Below are positions 20,308 to 30,627 of a DNA stretch of 64,000 bases, one piece after another. Made by a program: the position numbers and the translations under genes. Source of the DNA: Leuctra nigra (Eukaryota > Arthropoda > Insecta > Plecoptera > Leuctridae); contig OW203769.1 in NCBI GenBank assembly GCA_934045905.1, positions 26,195,705 to 26,259,704 on the forward strand. Direction: 5' to 3'. Under the pieces are notes generated by a model. That model was given only the letters and a program-made list of their open reading frames with translations, ran no database searches and was not told the DNA's origin. Positions within the stretch are counted from its first letter, which is position 1; the number at the start of each line of letters is the position of its first letter.

Positions 20308-20649
20308 TTATGATGATGATGAGTTAAAAATACTTCCCAAAAGTCCACTAATAAGCGGAGCAATCAAAAGTGGGAGAAACGCACCACCAGACTGAACCAA
20401 AAATGTTTTCTTAGTTTTCCAGCTATCACCCTTGCGTGCAATTTTTCGTAAGAACTTCTTATGACGACGAAGTTTATTCTTCTGAGAGGGTTTCAAGAGA
20501 ACACGACCTTTTAATGTGTTTAATACACAAGCACAAATCGATTGAGTCAAACCTTTATCTGCTGATTTTAATATACTCTTGCGCAAAGCAGGGGTTGCTT
20601 TACTCAATGCCTTGAGGAGTTCACTATACCTCCTCGTTGAGTCAGTCAT
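20308..20649 (-). CDS. small basic Polinton protein with hydrophobic tail (adenovirus pX/core-like)
   Basis: A 113-residue, strongly basic protein, with a Lys/Arg-rich middle (about residues 55-85). It is followed by a glycine-led hydrophobic segment (GGAFLPLLIAPLISGLLGSIF) near the C-terminus. Small proteins of this plan are common in Polintons and related adintovirus-like elements, where they are thought to be DNA-condensing or membrane-active core proteins. The assignment is by composition and context only. It sits 34 bp after the ATPase and 5 bp before the next gene. Confidence 0.65.
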   Translation of the reverse strand: MTDSTRRYSELLKALSKATPALRKSILKSADKGLTQSICACVLNTLKGRVLLKPSQKNKLRRHKKFLRKIARKGDSWKTKKTFLVQSGGAFLPLLIAPLISGLLGSIFNSSSS

Positions 20650-20683
20650 CGTGATGAAATGAAGCTTTTATGCCAATGTAGTG

Positions 20684-21319
20684 TCATTTAGTAGATTTTG
20701 GTGTGTATGCAACACATGCCTCATCATCAGGGAAAATATGAGTGCGCAATCTCATATTCTCGGGGCAAGTCTGTGTAAAATCAAATAGAATATAACCGTG
20801 AGGTTGACTCGTTGCATCTTCGAAAGATTCTTGCACATGTTTCATGTTCCTTGGGCATACCTGCCTTGCGAGATGTAAAATTTGAGACTTATCACGAGGA
20901 TTTTTAAAAAGAATAATATAGTGGGCATTCAAAGAGATATCACGTCGTCCCTTACCTTGATTAAAAATATTTTGAGAAATGAGAAATACACTCACTTTAC
21001 GATGATGTGAGATTTTGGTAAACAAGTCCACAACCCTATCATCTGCTTCTCGCATTAGATCATCGATAATCAAAATTTGAGCCCCGGAAGATGCAGTCAA
21101 GTCGGCAGGATTAATAATTCCCTCGTGGAACTTGACTCGTGGATCTTGAATAGATTCATATAAACTCTGCCACTCGGCAAAACACCAAATAATATTTTTT
21201 ATAGGTTCATCTACCATAGAATCCAAATTTGTTAAAAAACGGCGTATAAAATAAGACTTGCCACATGATGTGGGCCCCGCAATCAAAGCTGTAAAAGGAA
21301 CCTTCCAGGTTGGATCCAT
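20684..21319 (-). CDS. Polinton DNA-packaging ATPase (FtsK/HerA type)
   Basis: A P-loop ATPase expected to pump the element DNA into capsids. I start it at the ATG at 21319 (MDPTWK), giving 211 residues. The frame opens 20 codons earlier, but that extension is Lys/Tyr/Ile-rich and unlike the family. Walker A is GPTSCGKS (about residues 15-22) and Walker B is ILIIDD (about 81-86). A conserved LISQNIFNQG follows in the sensor region. It is intact. It is separated from the polymerase by about 225 bp and from the basic protein gene by 34 bp. Confidence 0.88.
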   Translation of the reverse strand: MDPTWKVPFTALIAGPTSCGKSYFIRRFLTNLDSMVDEPIKNIIWCFAEWQSLYESIQDPRVKFHEGIINPADLTASSGAQILIIDDLMREADDRVVDLFTKISHHRKVSVFLISQNIFNQGKGRRDISLNAHYIILFKNPRDKSQILHLARQVCPRNMKHVQESFEDATSQPHGYILFDFTQTCPENMRLRTHIFPDDEACVAYTPKSTK

Positions 21320-21545
21320 TTTGTTGAATGAGATTAAAATATATTTGTTGATAAATTTATAATATTTTTTGAAAATCATAAATGGTCAAGGAATGAGGAT
21401 TGAGAGTGAAGAAGGGAAACAAAATATTCATAAAAAACATAAGTTTAGAATAAAACATGTATTTTACAAACATGTGTCATGTTAACAGGTACATTGACAT
21501 TGATGTGATGTTGATGTGATATTATTATAACTAATTCTAAATTCT

Positions 21546-24500
21546 CTAATCTATGTCCATTTCCGTGTCTATTCTAAAATGACCGTATGCTAGGGTGTTG
21601 AAACCATCATGTAGAATGTATCTCTTGTCGTCGAACGGTGATAGTGTACTCTTCCTCTGACTGACAGTAAATATTTCATGTTTGAAGCTACGGATGGACA
21701 TCATTTTCTCACTTTGTACACATTTTTCAAATAAGGCGGCTCTATACTTTTGATGAGTAACATATTTTTTCATTGTGGCTCTAGTTATGCCTTTACCAAC
21801 CTTTTTGTTTCTACCGTCCAACTCCAAGAGACTGTACATTTTTGCCCTTAAACCCACAAATTCCTTCACAATTCTACCGTCCGACTCGTCTTTCATTTTT
21901 CCCAACACCTTTTTATTAGTGTTGGAAAAAAGGAAGTGATCTTTCGGCAAATTGGAAGTATCAAATAGCGAAATGTCATTGGCCATGTCTTGATATAGAT
22001 CATCAGTCTGGATCTCATAACACAGTGAGTCTGTGTCTGTGAATAATAATTTTGAATTTTGATTGTATTTAGTTTTTACATAATTATAGTGAAAATCATA
22101 CATGATGGTTTTACTTAAATCTAAAATACTAAAGCCTGCATAGATTGGTCGATTTAGTTTCAGACAGATTTTCTTACACTGTACTGCAACTAGATTGTTG
22201 GAAAATATTTCAAATCTTTCGAATGCAGGGTTTGCCGCATATTTTAACATTTGTTTCTCATCATTGATAAGCGTAACGTTTACCCGATTTCTGACATTTT
22301 CCATAGTTTTGCCGAAAACAGCGTTGTTCATTAATTTAAAAAAGTCTTTTTCAAAATCATTCTGTGCCTTCACACGTTGCGCTGTATTGAAATCAATATA
22401 TTGTTTCAACCATTGCGTTTGTGTGAATTCTAGAACGCGGTGAATTTTTGTCAATTTCAAGCCAAGAGAAGTGTATTGCTTCAAGTTCTTGTAGTGTACA
22501 ATATACTTTTCTTTGTTTTCCAAATTTGGAATCAGCTTTTTGATTTTAGAATGACCAAGTTTCAGGTCGTCTGAGAGTTGCTTGGCATAAGGTGAGAGTT
22601 CACTTTCAGACACACATTTTCGCTCAGGTGCCAAAGGGTAATCGTTGTGCTTGTCATGTAATTCTTTTGGATATTTGAGATCAACCTCCAAAATATATCC
22701 TTTATCGGAGTCATCTGCAACAGTTGTAAAGTCAGTTTTCCTGATTTCTGCCGGACTCATCCACTTGAAATCACGGATGGGGAGGAAATCTGACATTGCA
22801 ACACCGTACAAATTATTCACATCCCAATAAATGATATATTTCGAAGGTTTATCGGCATCGAAATCATCCATGTATTTATTATTAGCTTCCGAAAATCGCG
22901 TCGTGATCGTTGCCACACCGCCCCTTACACCCTCCTCCATGAACAAATACATATCGGGGTCTGTAAATAACTCTAACTCTACCTTGGTCATGCGGAGGCA
23001 AGCCTCCCATGCCAGACCCGGAGCAGTGTAGGTGTGGCAAGGATCAAGTTGGTAGTTGGCGAGGCAAAGTGTTCGAAAGTTTTCAAACACATCCGCTAGT
23101 AGCAGTACATCAGTTAACACATAGAGATCTTGATACTCTCCCATGTGTTTCATTTCAAAACTCCTCCAAACATTTTGGGCGTGTTCGTAATCATCATCAC
23201 TGATGTCCTCTTCAGTGAGATCATTCTTAAAGGCAGATTTAGGGGGTAGGCAACCTTCCATCAGCTTTTCTTCTGAATCAAAATAACTGTATGGGAATAC
23301 ACCTTTCCTCAAGAGTAGAGGGAGAAGGTCTTCACTGAAGAATGATTTTAAAATTTTGAATCTGTCAGAACCATAGTTGACAAGATTTTTGACTAGTGAA
23401 TCTAGAGAAGTGCTCATGAATTGAAAAGAGTCAATGAATCTTAACTGCCCCAATGAGAATGACACATACTTCTCTGTATTGTTGGGGATTACAATGATTT
23501 TCTGATTTTGAATTTTGCCAATGCCTTGCATAATGAGATGTGAATCGTAATTTCGAAGATTATGAAATATTACAGGAATATGCTCGGCTTGAGGTGCATT
23601 TATATTACATTCATTATGTGCTGCACCCCTAAATTTGCCAGTTATGTGATCATGGTCACGAACACGATCAACATCGTCCAGAGGCTTTTCACAAATGCTA
23701 CACATGGTGGCCTGTGCAAAGGAAATCTCGTCTTCATCTGTCATCTTAAGAGGGATAATTTTGAACATTATTTTCAATAATTTCTCCTGCATGACCAGAA
23801 GTGAATTAAGAAAATGATCCACAACATTATCACCACTGTACACACGAGGTGGCTCGAATGCTTTTCCCTCCGCATCAATCACAACGAAGGCATATCCCGA
23901 AGGATCATGCAGAGCAGTCTTATGCGTATGTGATCGTGCATCATCAGGTTCACAACCATTCAACTTCCTCACAAAACACTCAAAATCCGCATATATAGTG
24001 AAAGGTGCTTTAAATGAAAAACCTCTTTCGCTATACGTCATGGAATTTTTACCCTCCTGAGGCATAACAATTCTTTGAGGGTCGTGTGAGTCGCAGAGGG
24101 TGTGATGCGCTTCAAGCCTTTCCTCCGTGGAAAATCTATGCAGACAACGATGACAATAATATGCTCTACATCTATGTTTGGTCAGTGAACTAAGAAGGCG
24201 ACTGAGGTCCTTGATGAGGAAGTAATGAGAATTTTCCTCGTCGGACATGAATAATAAATTTATATGATTATCTCTATTTTCTTTCGTAATTCTAAGGGGG
24301 TACACTATTTTATAATTGCCGAATTTATCGGGCATTACACCATATACATTTACGGAAATGGACGTGTTTTGTTTCTCAAATCTATCTATGTTACTAATTT
24401 TTACAGGGTATTCTATTCCACTCATATTTACACTAGATTCTAAATTAACATAATTATTTACACGTTCTGCATTAAATGCTGGAGGGTGAAGATAGGCTAA

Positions 24501-25412
24501 AATGCTCCATAAGAAACACTTTTGGTCGTCATTTTTTACATTTATAATCGATTTTGTATAATATAATTTAGGTGGTAGGAGCATATAACTACTGGCAGCT
24601 AATGGAGCATATTTGACTGATTTTAATTCTAATTGTAAAACTCTATCTACGATCCAACCGCTCCCTTCACGTTGGAAATTCTGACATGCTTTAGCCATGG
24701 ATGAAAAAGCTACATTAAATTGTTCGTCAAACTCATCCATATTATAAATTAAAACACTATTCTTACTCCTAAAACATGCTTTTGTGATGACCTCATCTTC
24801 ACCCTGATTCTTTTTAAATTGAACCACTAAACTTAAGTACCATTTTACACCTTTAAACACTTCTAAATCTTTTGCTAATTTCACTCTCACCGTGTACATT
24901 CTGTCCGAAACAAATTTTAAAACATCTAAAGAATCATGTTCAACGTCACTACTGTCTTCACCTCCTTTATAGGTATAGGTCTTAACTTTACCTCGGAAAG
25001 CACTACTCACTTCACACGTGTACTGGTCGGGTTCATCTGCAGGCACCGATGATGTTGACGGTCCAGGAGTTGATGGTGGAGCTGGGTCGTCGATATGTCG
25101 AACCCCCGTGTTTGAAGTACTCGGGGGTTTATGATACTTGACATGGGCCTGCAGATTATCCCTGCGGTTGAACGATGCGTTGCAGAGAGTACACGTGTGA
25201 AGAGCTGTTGAAGTGTTGCCAGCAGATGGAGGAGTGGAAGGATGCATAGCCAGTTTGTGACGTTTTAAATTTGAGTTTAAAGTAAACGTAACGGCACAAA
25301 TTGTACAGGGGAACGTTGACTTCTCCCCCTTACTATGCACCCTGCCATGCCGCTTCAGACTATCTTTGCGCTTGAAGCTGGCATTGCACTCCTCGCACTT
25401 GAAGTTCTCCAT
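21546..25412 (-). CDS. Polinton protein-primed DNA polymerase B with N-terminal zinc fingers and an endonuclease VII-like insert
   Basis: Replicates the element DNA. Starting at ATG 25412 gives 1288 residues; the 16-codon upstream extension overlaps a predicted splice acceptor and is rejected. From the N-terminus there are three C2H2 zinc fingers (about residues 5-95), a further Cys/His motif near 420-440, and 3'-5' exonuclease motifs (YADFEC at 474-479, FHNLRNYDSH near 616-625, YQDLYVLTD near 760-768). A Cys/His insert (CSICEKPL...RDHDH...HNEC, 571-603) is like endonuclease VII/HNH. The polymerase motifs are DVNNLYG (864-870), KLMNNAVFGKT (1026-1036) and TDTDS (1125-1129). All key residues are present and no frame break is seen. 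Confidence 0.93.
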   Translation of the reverse strand: MENFKCEECNASFKRKDSLKRHGRVHSKGEKSTFPCTICAVTFTLNSNLKRHKLAMHPSTPPSAGNTSTALHTCTLCNASFNRRDNLQAHVKYHKPPSTSNTGVRHIDDPAPPSTPGPSTSSVPADEPDQYTCEVSSAFRGKVKTYTYKGGEDSSDVEHDSLDVLKFVSDRMYTVRVKLAKDLEVFKGVKWYLSLVVQFKKNQGEDEVITKACFRSKNSVLIYNMDEFDEQFNVAFSSMAKACQNFQREGSGWIVDRVLQLELKSVKYAPLAASSYMLLPPKLYYTKSIINVKNDDQKCFLWSILAYLHPPAFNAERVNNYVNLESSVNMSGIEYPVKISNIDRFEKQNTSISVNVYGVMPDKFGNYKIVYPLRITKENRDNHINLLFMSDEENSHYFLIKDLSRLLSSLTKHRCRAYYCHRCLHRFSTEERLEAHHTLCDSHDPQRIVMPQEGKNSMTYSERGFSFKAPFTIYADFECFVRKLNGCEPDDARSHTHKTALHDPSGYAFVVIDAEGKAFEPPRVYSGDNVVDHFLNSLLVMQEKLLKIMFKIIPLKMTDEDEISFAQATMCSICEKPLDDVDRVRDHDHITGKFRGAAHNECNINAPQAEHIPVIFHNLRNYDSHLIMQGIGKIQNQKIIVIPNNTEKYVSFSLGQLRFIDSFQFMSTSLDSLVKNLVNYGSDRFKILKSFFSEDLLPLLLRKGVFPYSYFDSEEKLMEGCLPPKSAFKNDLTEEDISDDDYEHAQNVWRSFEMKHMGEYQDLYVLTDVLLLADVFENFRTLCLANYQLDPCHTYTAPGLAWEACLRMTKVELELFTDPDMYLFMEEGVRGGVATITTRFSEANNKYMDDFDADKPSKYIIYWDVNNLYGVAMSDFLPIRDFKWMSPAEIRKTDFTTVADDSDKGYILEVDLKYPKELHDKHNDYPLAPERKCVSESELSPYAKQLSDDLKLGHSKIKKLIPNLENKEKYIVHYKNLKQYTSLGLKLTKIHRVLEFTQTQWLKQYIDFNTAQRVKAQNDFEKDFFKLMNNAVFGKTMENVRNRVNVTLINDEKQMLKYAANPAFERFEIFSNNLVAVQCKKICLKLNRPIYAGFSILDLSKTIMYDFHYNYVKTKYNQNSKLLFTDTDSLCYEIQTDDLYQDMANDISLFDTSNLPKDHFLFSNTNKKVLGKMKDESDGRIVKEFVGLRAKMYSLLELDGRNKKVGKGITRATMKKYVTHQKYRAALFEKCVQSEKMMSIRSFKHEIFTVSQRKSTLSPFDDKRYILHDGFNTLAYGHFRIDTEMDID

Positions 25413-25416
25413 CTTT

Positions 25417-26200
25417 CTACAAAAATAAAATAAAAATATTTGTAAAAATGTATTTTCCAATATGGAAATGTATTACCTAATTGCTATTTAACTTTCTCTT
25501 TGAAATTATCATTTAAACGTACCTTGATTAAACTGCTGGTTTTCTCCTATGAAGACGGAAGACGAAAATGTTTCGCAGCAATTCCGGAAACTGTAAATTA
25601 AAAAAATTAAAATTAGTTTACCTATAATGTAGAAATAATTTAATTATTTTCCAATATAGAAATGTATGACCTAATTGTTATTCAACTTTATCTTTAAAAT
25701 TATTATTTAAACGTACCTTGATTAAACTCTTGGTTTTTCCCTTCGAAGACGGAAGACGAAAAATGTTTCGCAGCAAATCCAGAAACTGTAAATAAAAAAA
25801 ATGATTATTAGTTTACCTAAAATGTAGAAATAATTTAAAGACATCCATTTAACTTCTTTTAAAAATTAAGAATAACTCACCAGAATGTGTGAAAGTCGCT
25901 GTTCTCTCTCGCTCCACAAAATGAAACCGATTGTTAGGAAATCACACAAGTGTAACCTGTAAAAAATAAAATGCAAACATTAAATTCTATTCATAAAATT
26001 ATATTTGTTATAAATACCTATTTTGCTTGAAAGTGAAAAAAACTTACCTCAAATCTTTGTAACACAAACTTGAAGAAATAAAAACTTTGTAATGATAATT
26101 ATAATTAAACAATGATGAACACTCGGATAAAACACACCGCTTGCAAAATTCACTTTAGACACACAATTCAATTCTTCTGATGCAATATGAAGATGAACCG
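25417..26200 (-). promoter_or_regulatory. predicted spliced, ATG-free 5' leader of the polymerase transcript
   Basis: On the minus strand a chain of short predicted non-coding exons with good splice sites leads to the polymerase. A first exon ends at 26048 (donor GTAAGT). Then come 25956-25881 (76 nt, donor GTGAGT), 25785-25717 (69 nt, donor GTACGT) and 25590-25523 (68 nt, donor GTACGT). The acceptor TTTTGTAG lies just before 25416, four bases ahead of the ATG. The two GTACGT exons are near-duplicates. None of the three internal exons contains ATG, as expected for a leader. Transcription would begin at or near the inner edge of the right TIR. Confidence 0.6.
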
Positions 26201-26225
26201 CACTGGTCGATTGATTTGAAGAGAA

Positions 26226-26329
26226 TGATTGATTTGGCAATCAACACTTATTAATATTGTAACAAGAGGTCATACACCTGATATTAGTCTCGTACGAGGT
26301 ACTCCCTTATGGATGAACTAGCCTCAAAC
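26226..26329 (-). repeat. start of the right TIR, cut off by the scaffold gap
   Basis: Matches 35534-35637, the inner end of the complete right TIR, and then stops at the gap. Confidence 0.9.
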
Positions 26330-26529
26330 NNNNNNNNNNNNNNNNNNNNNNNNNNNNNNNNNNNNNNNNNNNNNNNNNNNNNNNNNNNNNNNNNNNNNNN
26401 NNNNNNNNNNNNNNNNNNNNNNNNNNNNNNNNNNNNNNNNNNNNNNNNNNNNNNNNNNNNNNNNNNNNNNNNNNNNNNNNNNNNNNNNNNNNNNNNNNNN
26501 NNNNNNNNNNNNNNNNNNNNNNNNNNNNN
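26330..26529. other. assembly gap, 200 N
   Basis: Exactly 200 N, a placeholder length rather than a measured one. The 9108 bp to the left of the gap (17222-26329) equal the 9108 bp to its right (26530-35637). Confidence 0.98.
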
Positions 26530-27520
26530 AAAAAATCTATCCACAGTTAACCCAAGATAAACAATCTGCTCAACAACACTAATTTTAATAACACAATCAC
26601 AAATTTGGAAAGGATTGCCGTACTTCAGAGTGTGCAAACAAGTCGCCGAATGAGAAATTATATTGACTGAACTGTCTCTAAACTGATTTTGAGGTGTACA
26701 AATGTGCAAGATCTTGGTCTTGTCAGCATTAATAATTAAGTCCCGATCATGTGACAGCTTTAAAAGTTGGTTGAAATCAGACTGTAAAGAAGATTCTGCA
26801 ACATCGAAATTAAAGTCGGATGATAAAATTAGTATGTCATCACCATACATAAATATATGGCACTTCTCTAGACAAAGGAGCATATCATTAACATAAATGA
26901 GATACAGAAGGGGTCCTAATATTGAACCTTGCGGAACACCCGAATTTACAGGCTTTAAAACACTAAAGACATCTTTCAATTTAACAGTAATTAATCGTTC
27001 ATGCAAATAATCTATAAACCAAGTTAACATAGGACCTCTAACGCCAATTTTTTCAAGTAAAATAATGAGCTTGTCATGGTTAATAGTATCAAACGCCTTT
27101 GAGTAGTCAATAAACAGAGCCAAAACAATCTCATTATTATTCAGTTTAGTATTCACAAAATTTGCAAATTGCAGCAGGAGGTCATTTGTACCTTTATTCC
27201 TTTGAAAACCAAACTGTAAATTACTAATAATATTAAATTTCTCTATATATTCGGTTAGATAGTGTGATATGCAACGCTCCATTATTTTATCTATGATTGA
27301 CAGAATCGCTATTGGACGATAATTAGAAAAACTATTATGGTCACCCTTCTTATAAATAGGGCGGACAATAGCTGTTTTTAATTTAGAAGGCACTATCCCG
27401 CTTTTAAAGGATAAATTACATAACTTTGCAATGACAGGACTTATAGCATGTGCTACAAGGACAAGATCCCGCACACGGACGCCATCCAATCCAGGTTGTT
27501 TATTGACATCAAATTTACCA
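26530..27520 (-). pseudogene. LINE reverse transcriptase, second contig copy (partial)
   Basis: Same sequence as 17222-18212, beginning inside the reverse transcriptase at the contig edge. The catalytic YGDD is present. See the first copy for description. Confidence 0.85.
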
Positions 27521-27521
27521 A

Positions 27522-27809
27522 TTATATGTCACCAGTTTCATAGTAGCCCGGCTTTATGTCCACTCTTTCATATACCCTAGTTTTTTTCTTTCCTAGAATA
27601 GTTTTTCGTGAAACACCAACATAATTTTGACCTTTAGTCACATTGAACAGCGTTTGTGGGTAATGAAGTTCAACCAAAGCTACCTCCCAGGGACCTCCTG
27701 ATAATTTTACAGGTTCCTGCAATTGAGTGACAAAATTTGCTGTCGTATTATCCTTATACATTTTCATCGAACTGTTGCTAGGCAACGTCATGTAGAGAGA
27801 ACGATTCAT
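27522..27809 (-). pseudogene. capsid-like fragment, second contig copy
   Basis: Appears identical to 18214-18501, including the abrupt end at the LINE junction. A LINE insertion shared at the same base means that this copy and the first are the same locus or a very recent duplicate. Confidence 0.6.
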
Positions 27810-28894
27810 ATTTTTTGAATGTCAGAAGCTAATATCCAAGAGTTGAATTTGGCAGGCAGACCCTTCCACTGAACCAAAACTTTCTCACTGACGCCCTGCC
27901 CCGTTTTGCGTATGATTTTATGTATTTTGTAAAGAGAATTATCACCCTTCGTAACTTTTTGCAATTCTTTTTCATAAAACGTTTCAACAATTTCCTCACC
28001 TTCTAAATCTTCAATTCTATACACCACTTGGTGTCGATCAACAATACAAATGACTTTGAATATTTCGTTAGACCAATTTTGTTCGTAACCCTTATCAAAA
28101 ATTATTTTTTCTCTGCTGATACGCACATAATCACCTACCTTTAATTTAGGTTTAGATCGTTTCCTACTCTCAATTTCATTATCTTTATAAAGATGACGCC
28201 AAACTTCAAGAGCATTTTTGTCACTCACCGCAGCTGGCATCATACCAATTGACCTATGCACTCGATGATTATAAGCATTCATCAGTTTTGGTAGTACATT
28301 TATGTAGCGATACGTGTTCTTTAATGTAAAATACTTCCACATAATTTCCTTGATTGATCGGTTGAGCCTCTCAGCTATACACGCTTTGGTGTCAGGGTTA
28401 TTTGTGTAGTAAAAATGAACATTATTTTTGGTGAGAAATTTTTGAAAATGTAAATTTTTAAATTCTCGGCCTTTATCGGTCTGTATGCAAACAGGTTTAC
28501 GCTTACTTTGTTTGAAAATCTTTGCGAAAGCCTGAGACACTTCTTTACCTGTCTTTTGTTTAAGAGGAATCAACCAAGCAAATTTACTGAATACATCAAT
28601 TACAGATAACAAATAGTTGTATTTATCATTAAATTTACTGAGTGATCTCATATCATTTAAATCAGCCTGCCATAGTTCATCAATGCTGTTGACTATGTAT
28701 CGGTTACGTTTAAATCTTTTTCGAACAGGTTTATGTAAACTATAAGTATCTTGAGATTGAAGCCATTGCAAAATAATTTTTTTAGGAATCTCTTTATTAG
28801 TTGCCTTCCACAGTGCATTTAAAGTAGAAAATCCAGCTGGATGCCCAGGATCATTATAAATACAAGACAATCTTTTACATATTTTAGAATTCAT
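27806..28894 (-). CDS. Polinton integrase, second contig copy
   Basis: The predicted protein matches the copy at 18498-19586 throughout: DDE core and C-terminal chromodomain, with the same ATGA overlaps at both ends. It is probably the same gene seen twice because two overlapping contigs were not merged. Confidence 0.85.
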   Translation of the reverse strand: MNSKICKRLSCIYNDPGHPAGFSTLNALWKATNKEIPKKIILQWLQSQDTYSLHKPVRKRFKRNRYIVNSIDELWQADLNDMRSLSKFNDKYNYLLSVIDVFSKFAWLIPLKQKTGKEVSQAFAKIFKQSKRKPVCIQTDKGREFKNLHFQKFLTKNNVHFYYTNNPDTKACIAERLNRSIKEIMWKYFTLKNTYRYINVLPKLMNAYNHRVHRSIGMMPAAVSDKNALEVWRHLYKDNEIESRKRSKPKLKVGDYVRISREKIIFDKGYEQNWSNEIFKVICIVDRHQVVYRIEDLEGEEIVETFYEKELQKVTKGDNSLYKIHKIIRKTGQGVSEKVLVQWKGLPAKFNSWILASDIQKI

Positions 28895-29610
28895 TTAAAC
28901 ACAAATTCATCCCAATCTCCCATAGAAGTTGCTCCTCGTGTTCGTTTTGATGGCTTCTCCGAAGGTGATGGCAGAGGTCTGTTCAGTTGATGGTATCGCT
29001 GAAGAATGTCTTCTCTTCTTCGAATGTTTCCTATAAGTGTAAGTGGTAGATTTATGTCGGTGAGAATTTTGGCAAACATGTTCCAACCAATCGGTTCTGT
29101 TTCTCCTCGACGATTGCGAACAAGATCAGATATCAAATCTGTGATTGTGGAACCGAAAATTTTCACACCGTTCACACTGACAAGTCCCGAATCATCCCAT
29201 GAAATAGCATCAGATGATGCCAGCTTATCGAAAATAAGTCCAGCTTTTCTTTTAAAAGTGCCGGGAACAGCTTGTAACACTTGTGTTCTCATGGGTTCTT
29301 CAAAAACTGCATCATCTTCATCCTCTTCCACCATCTTCTTCACAGGGATTCCAGGGTGAGTTTCAACTTTTTCAGGACGTATCTCCATAGAAATAGGTTG
29401 ACGGGCTTCATTTACAAAATATAAATACCTTTGTAGAACTTCATAATATTTACGCCATTTTTCATCATCAGAAATTTTGCTAGCGTGAAGTATTTGATGT
29501 TTATCTCTATCAAGAGATGATAATGTATCATTGAGAGGATGTATTTGCGGTTGTTGAAGTCGTTGCATACTCTCTGGGTTTACAAGAATCATCTTTTTAG
29601 TATTATCCAT
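28891..29610 (-). CDS. conserved Polinton protein of unknown function, second contig copy
   Basis: Same 239-residue product as 19583-20302, with the acidic N-terminal patch and basic C-terminal part. See the first copy. Confidence 0.65.
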   Translation of the reverse strand: MDNTKKMILVNPESMQRLQQPQIHPLNDTLSSLDRDKHQILHASKISDDEKWRKYYEVLQRYLYFVNEARQPISMEIRPEKVETHPGIPVKKMVEEDEDDAVFEEPMRTQVLQAVPGTFKRKAGLIFDKLASSDAISWDDSGLVSVNGVKIFGSTITDLISDLVRNRRGETEPIGWNMFAKILTDINLPLTLIGNIRRREDILQRYHQLNRPLPSPSEKPSKRTRGATSMGDWDEFVFK

Positions 29611-29615
29611 AATGA

Positions 29616-29957
29616 TTATGATGATGATGAGTTAAAAATACTTCCCAAAAGTCCACTAATAAGCGGAGCAATCAAAAGTGGGAGAAACGCACCACCAGAC
29701 TGAACCAAAAATGTTTTCTTAGTTTTCCAGCTATCACCCTTGCGTGCAATTTTTCGTAAGAACTTCTTATGACGACGAAGTTTATTCTTCTGAGAGGGTT
29801 TCAAGAGAACACGACCTTTTAATGTGTTTAATACACAAGCACAAATCGATTGAGTCAAACCTTTATCTGCTGATTTTAATATACTCTTGCGCAAAGCAGG
29901 GGTTGCTTTACTCAATGCCTTGAGGAGTTCACTATACCTCCTCGTTGAGTCAGTCAT
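29616..29957 (-). CDS. small basic Polinton protein, second contig copy
   Basis: Same 113-residue product as 20308-20649, with a basic middle and a hydrophobic C-terminal segment. Confidence 0.6.
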   Translation of the reverse strand: MTDSTRRYSELLKALSKATPALRKSILKSADKGLTQSICACVLNTLKGRVLLKPSQKNKLRRHKKFLRKIARKGDSWKTKKTFLVQSGGAFLPLLIAPLISGLLGSIFNSSSS

Positions 29958-29991
29958 CGTGATGAAATGAAGCTTTTATGCCAATGTAGTG

Positions 29992-30627
29992 TCATTTAGT
30001 AGATTTTGGTGTGTATGCAACACATGCCTCATCATCAGGGAAAATATGAGTGCGCAATCTCATATTCTCGGGGCAAGTCTGTGTAAAATCAAATAGAATA
30101 TAACCGTGAGGTTGACTCGTTGCATCTTCGAAAGATTCTTGCACATGTTTCATGTTCCTTGGGCATACCTGCCTTGCGAGATGTAAAATTTGAGACTTAT
30201 CACGAGGATTTTTAAAAAGAATAATATAGTGGGCATTCAAAGAGATATCACGTCGTCCCTTACCTTGATTAAAAATATTTTGAGAAATGAGAAATACACT
30301 CACTTTACGATGATGTGAGATTTTGGTAAACAAGTCCACAACCCTATCATCTGCTTCTCGCATTAGATCATCGATAATCAAAATTTGAGCCCCGGAAGAT
30401 GCAGTCAAGTCGGCAGGATTAATAATTCCCTCGTGGAACTTGACTCGTGGATCTTGAATAGATTCATATAAACTCTGCCACTCGGCAAAACACCAAATAA
30501 TATTTTTTATAGGTTCATCTACCATAGAATCCAAATTTGTTAAAAAACGGCGTATAAAATAAGACTTGCCACATGATGTGGGCCCCGCAATCAAAGCTGT
30601 AAAAGGAACCTTCCAGGTTGGATCCAT
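29992..30627 (-). CDS. Polinton packaging ATPase, second contig copy
   Basis: Same product as 20684-21319. Walker A (GPTSCGKS) and Walker B (ILIIDD) are intact. A one-base difference lies upstream of the gene, at 21384 against 30692. Confidence 0.82.
   Translation of the reverse strand: MDPTWKVPFTALIAGPTSCGKSYFIRRFLTNLDSMVDEPIKNIIWCFAEWQSLYESIQDPRVKFHEGIINPADLTASSGAQILIIDDLMREADDRVVDLFTKISHHRKVSVFLISQNIFNQGKGRRDISLNAHYIILFKNPRDKSQILHLARQVCPRNMKHVQESFEDATSQPHGYILFDFTQTCPENMRLRTHIFPDDEACVAYTPKSTK

Noticed and set aside
21320..21379. 20-codon upstream extension of the packaging ATPase
   Set aside because: Composition is unlike the family; the internal ATG at 21319 gives the usual N-terminus.
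25413..25460. 16-codon upstream extension of the polymerase
   Set aside because: Overlaps a predicted intron with acceptor TTTTGTAG; the ATG at 25412 begins the first zinc finger.
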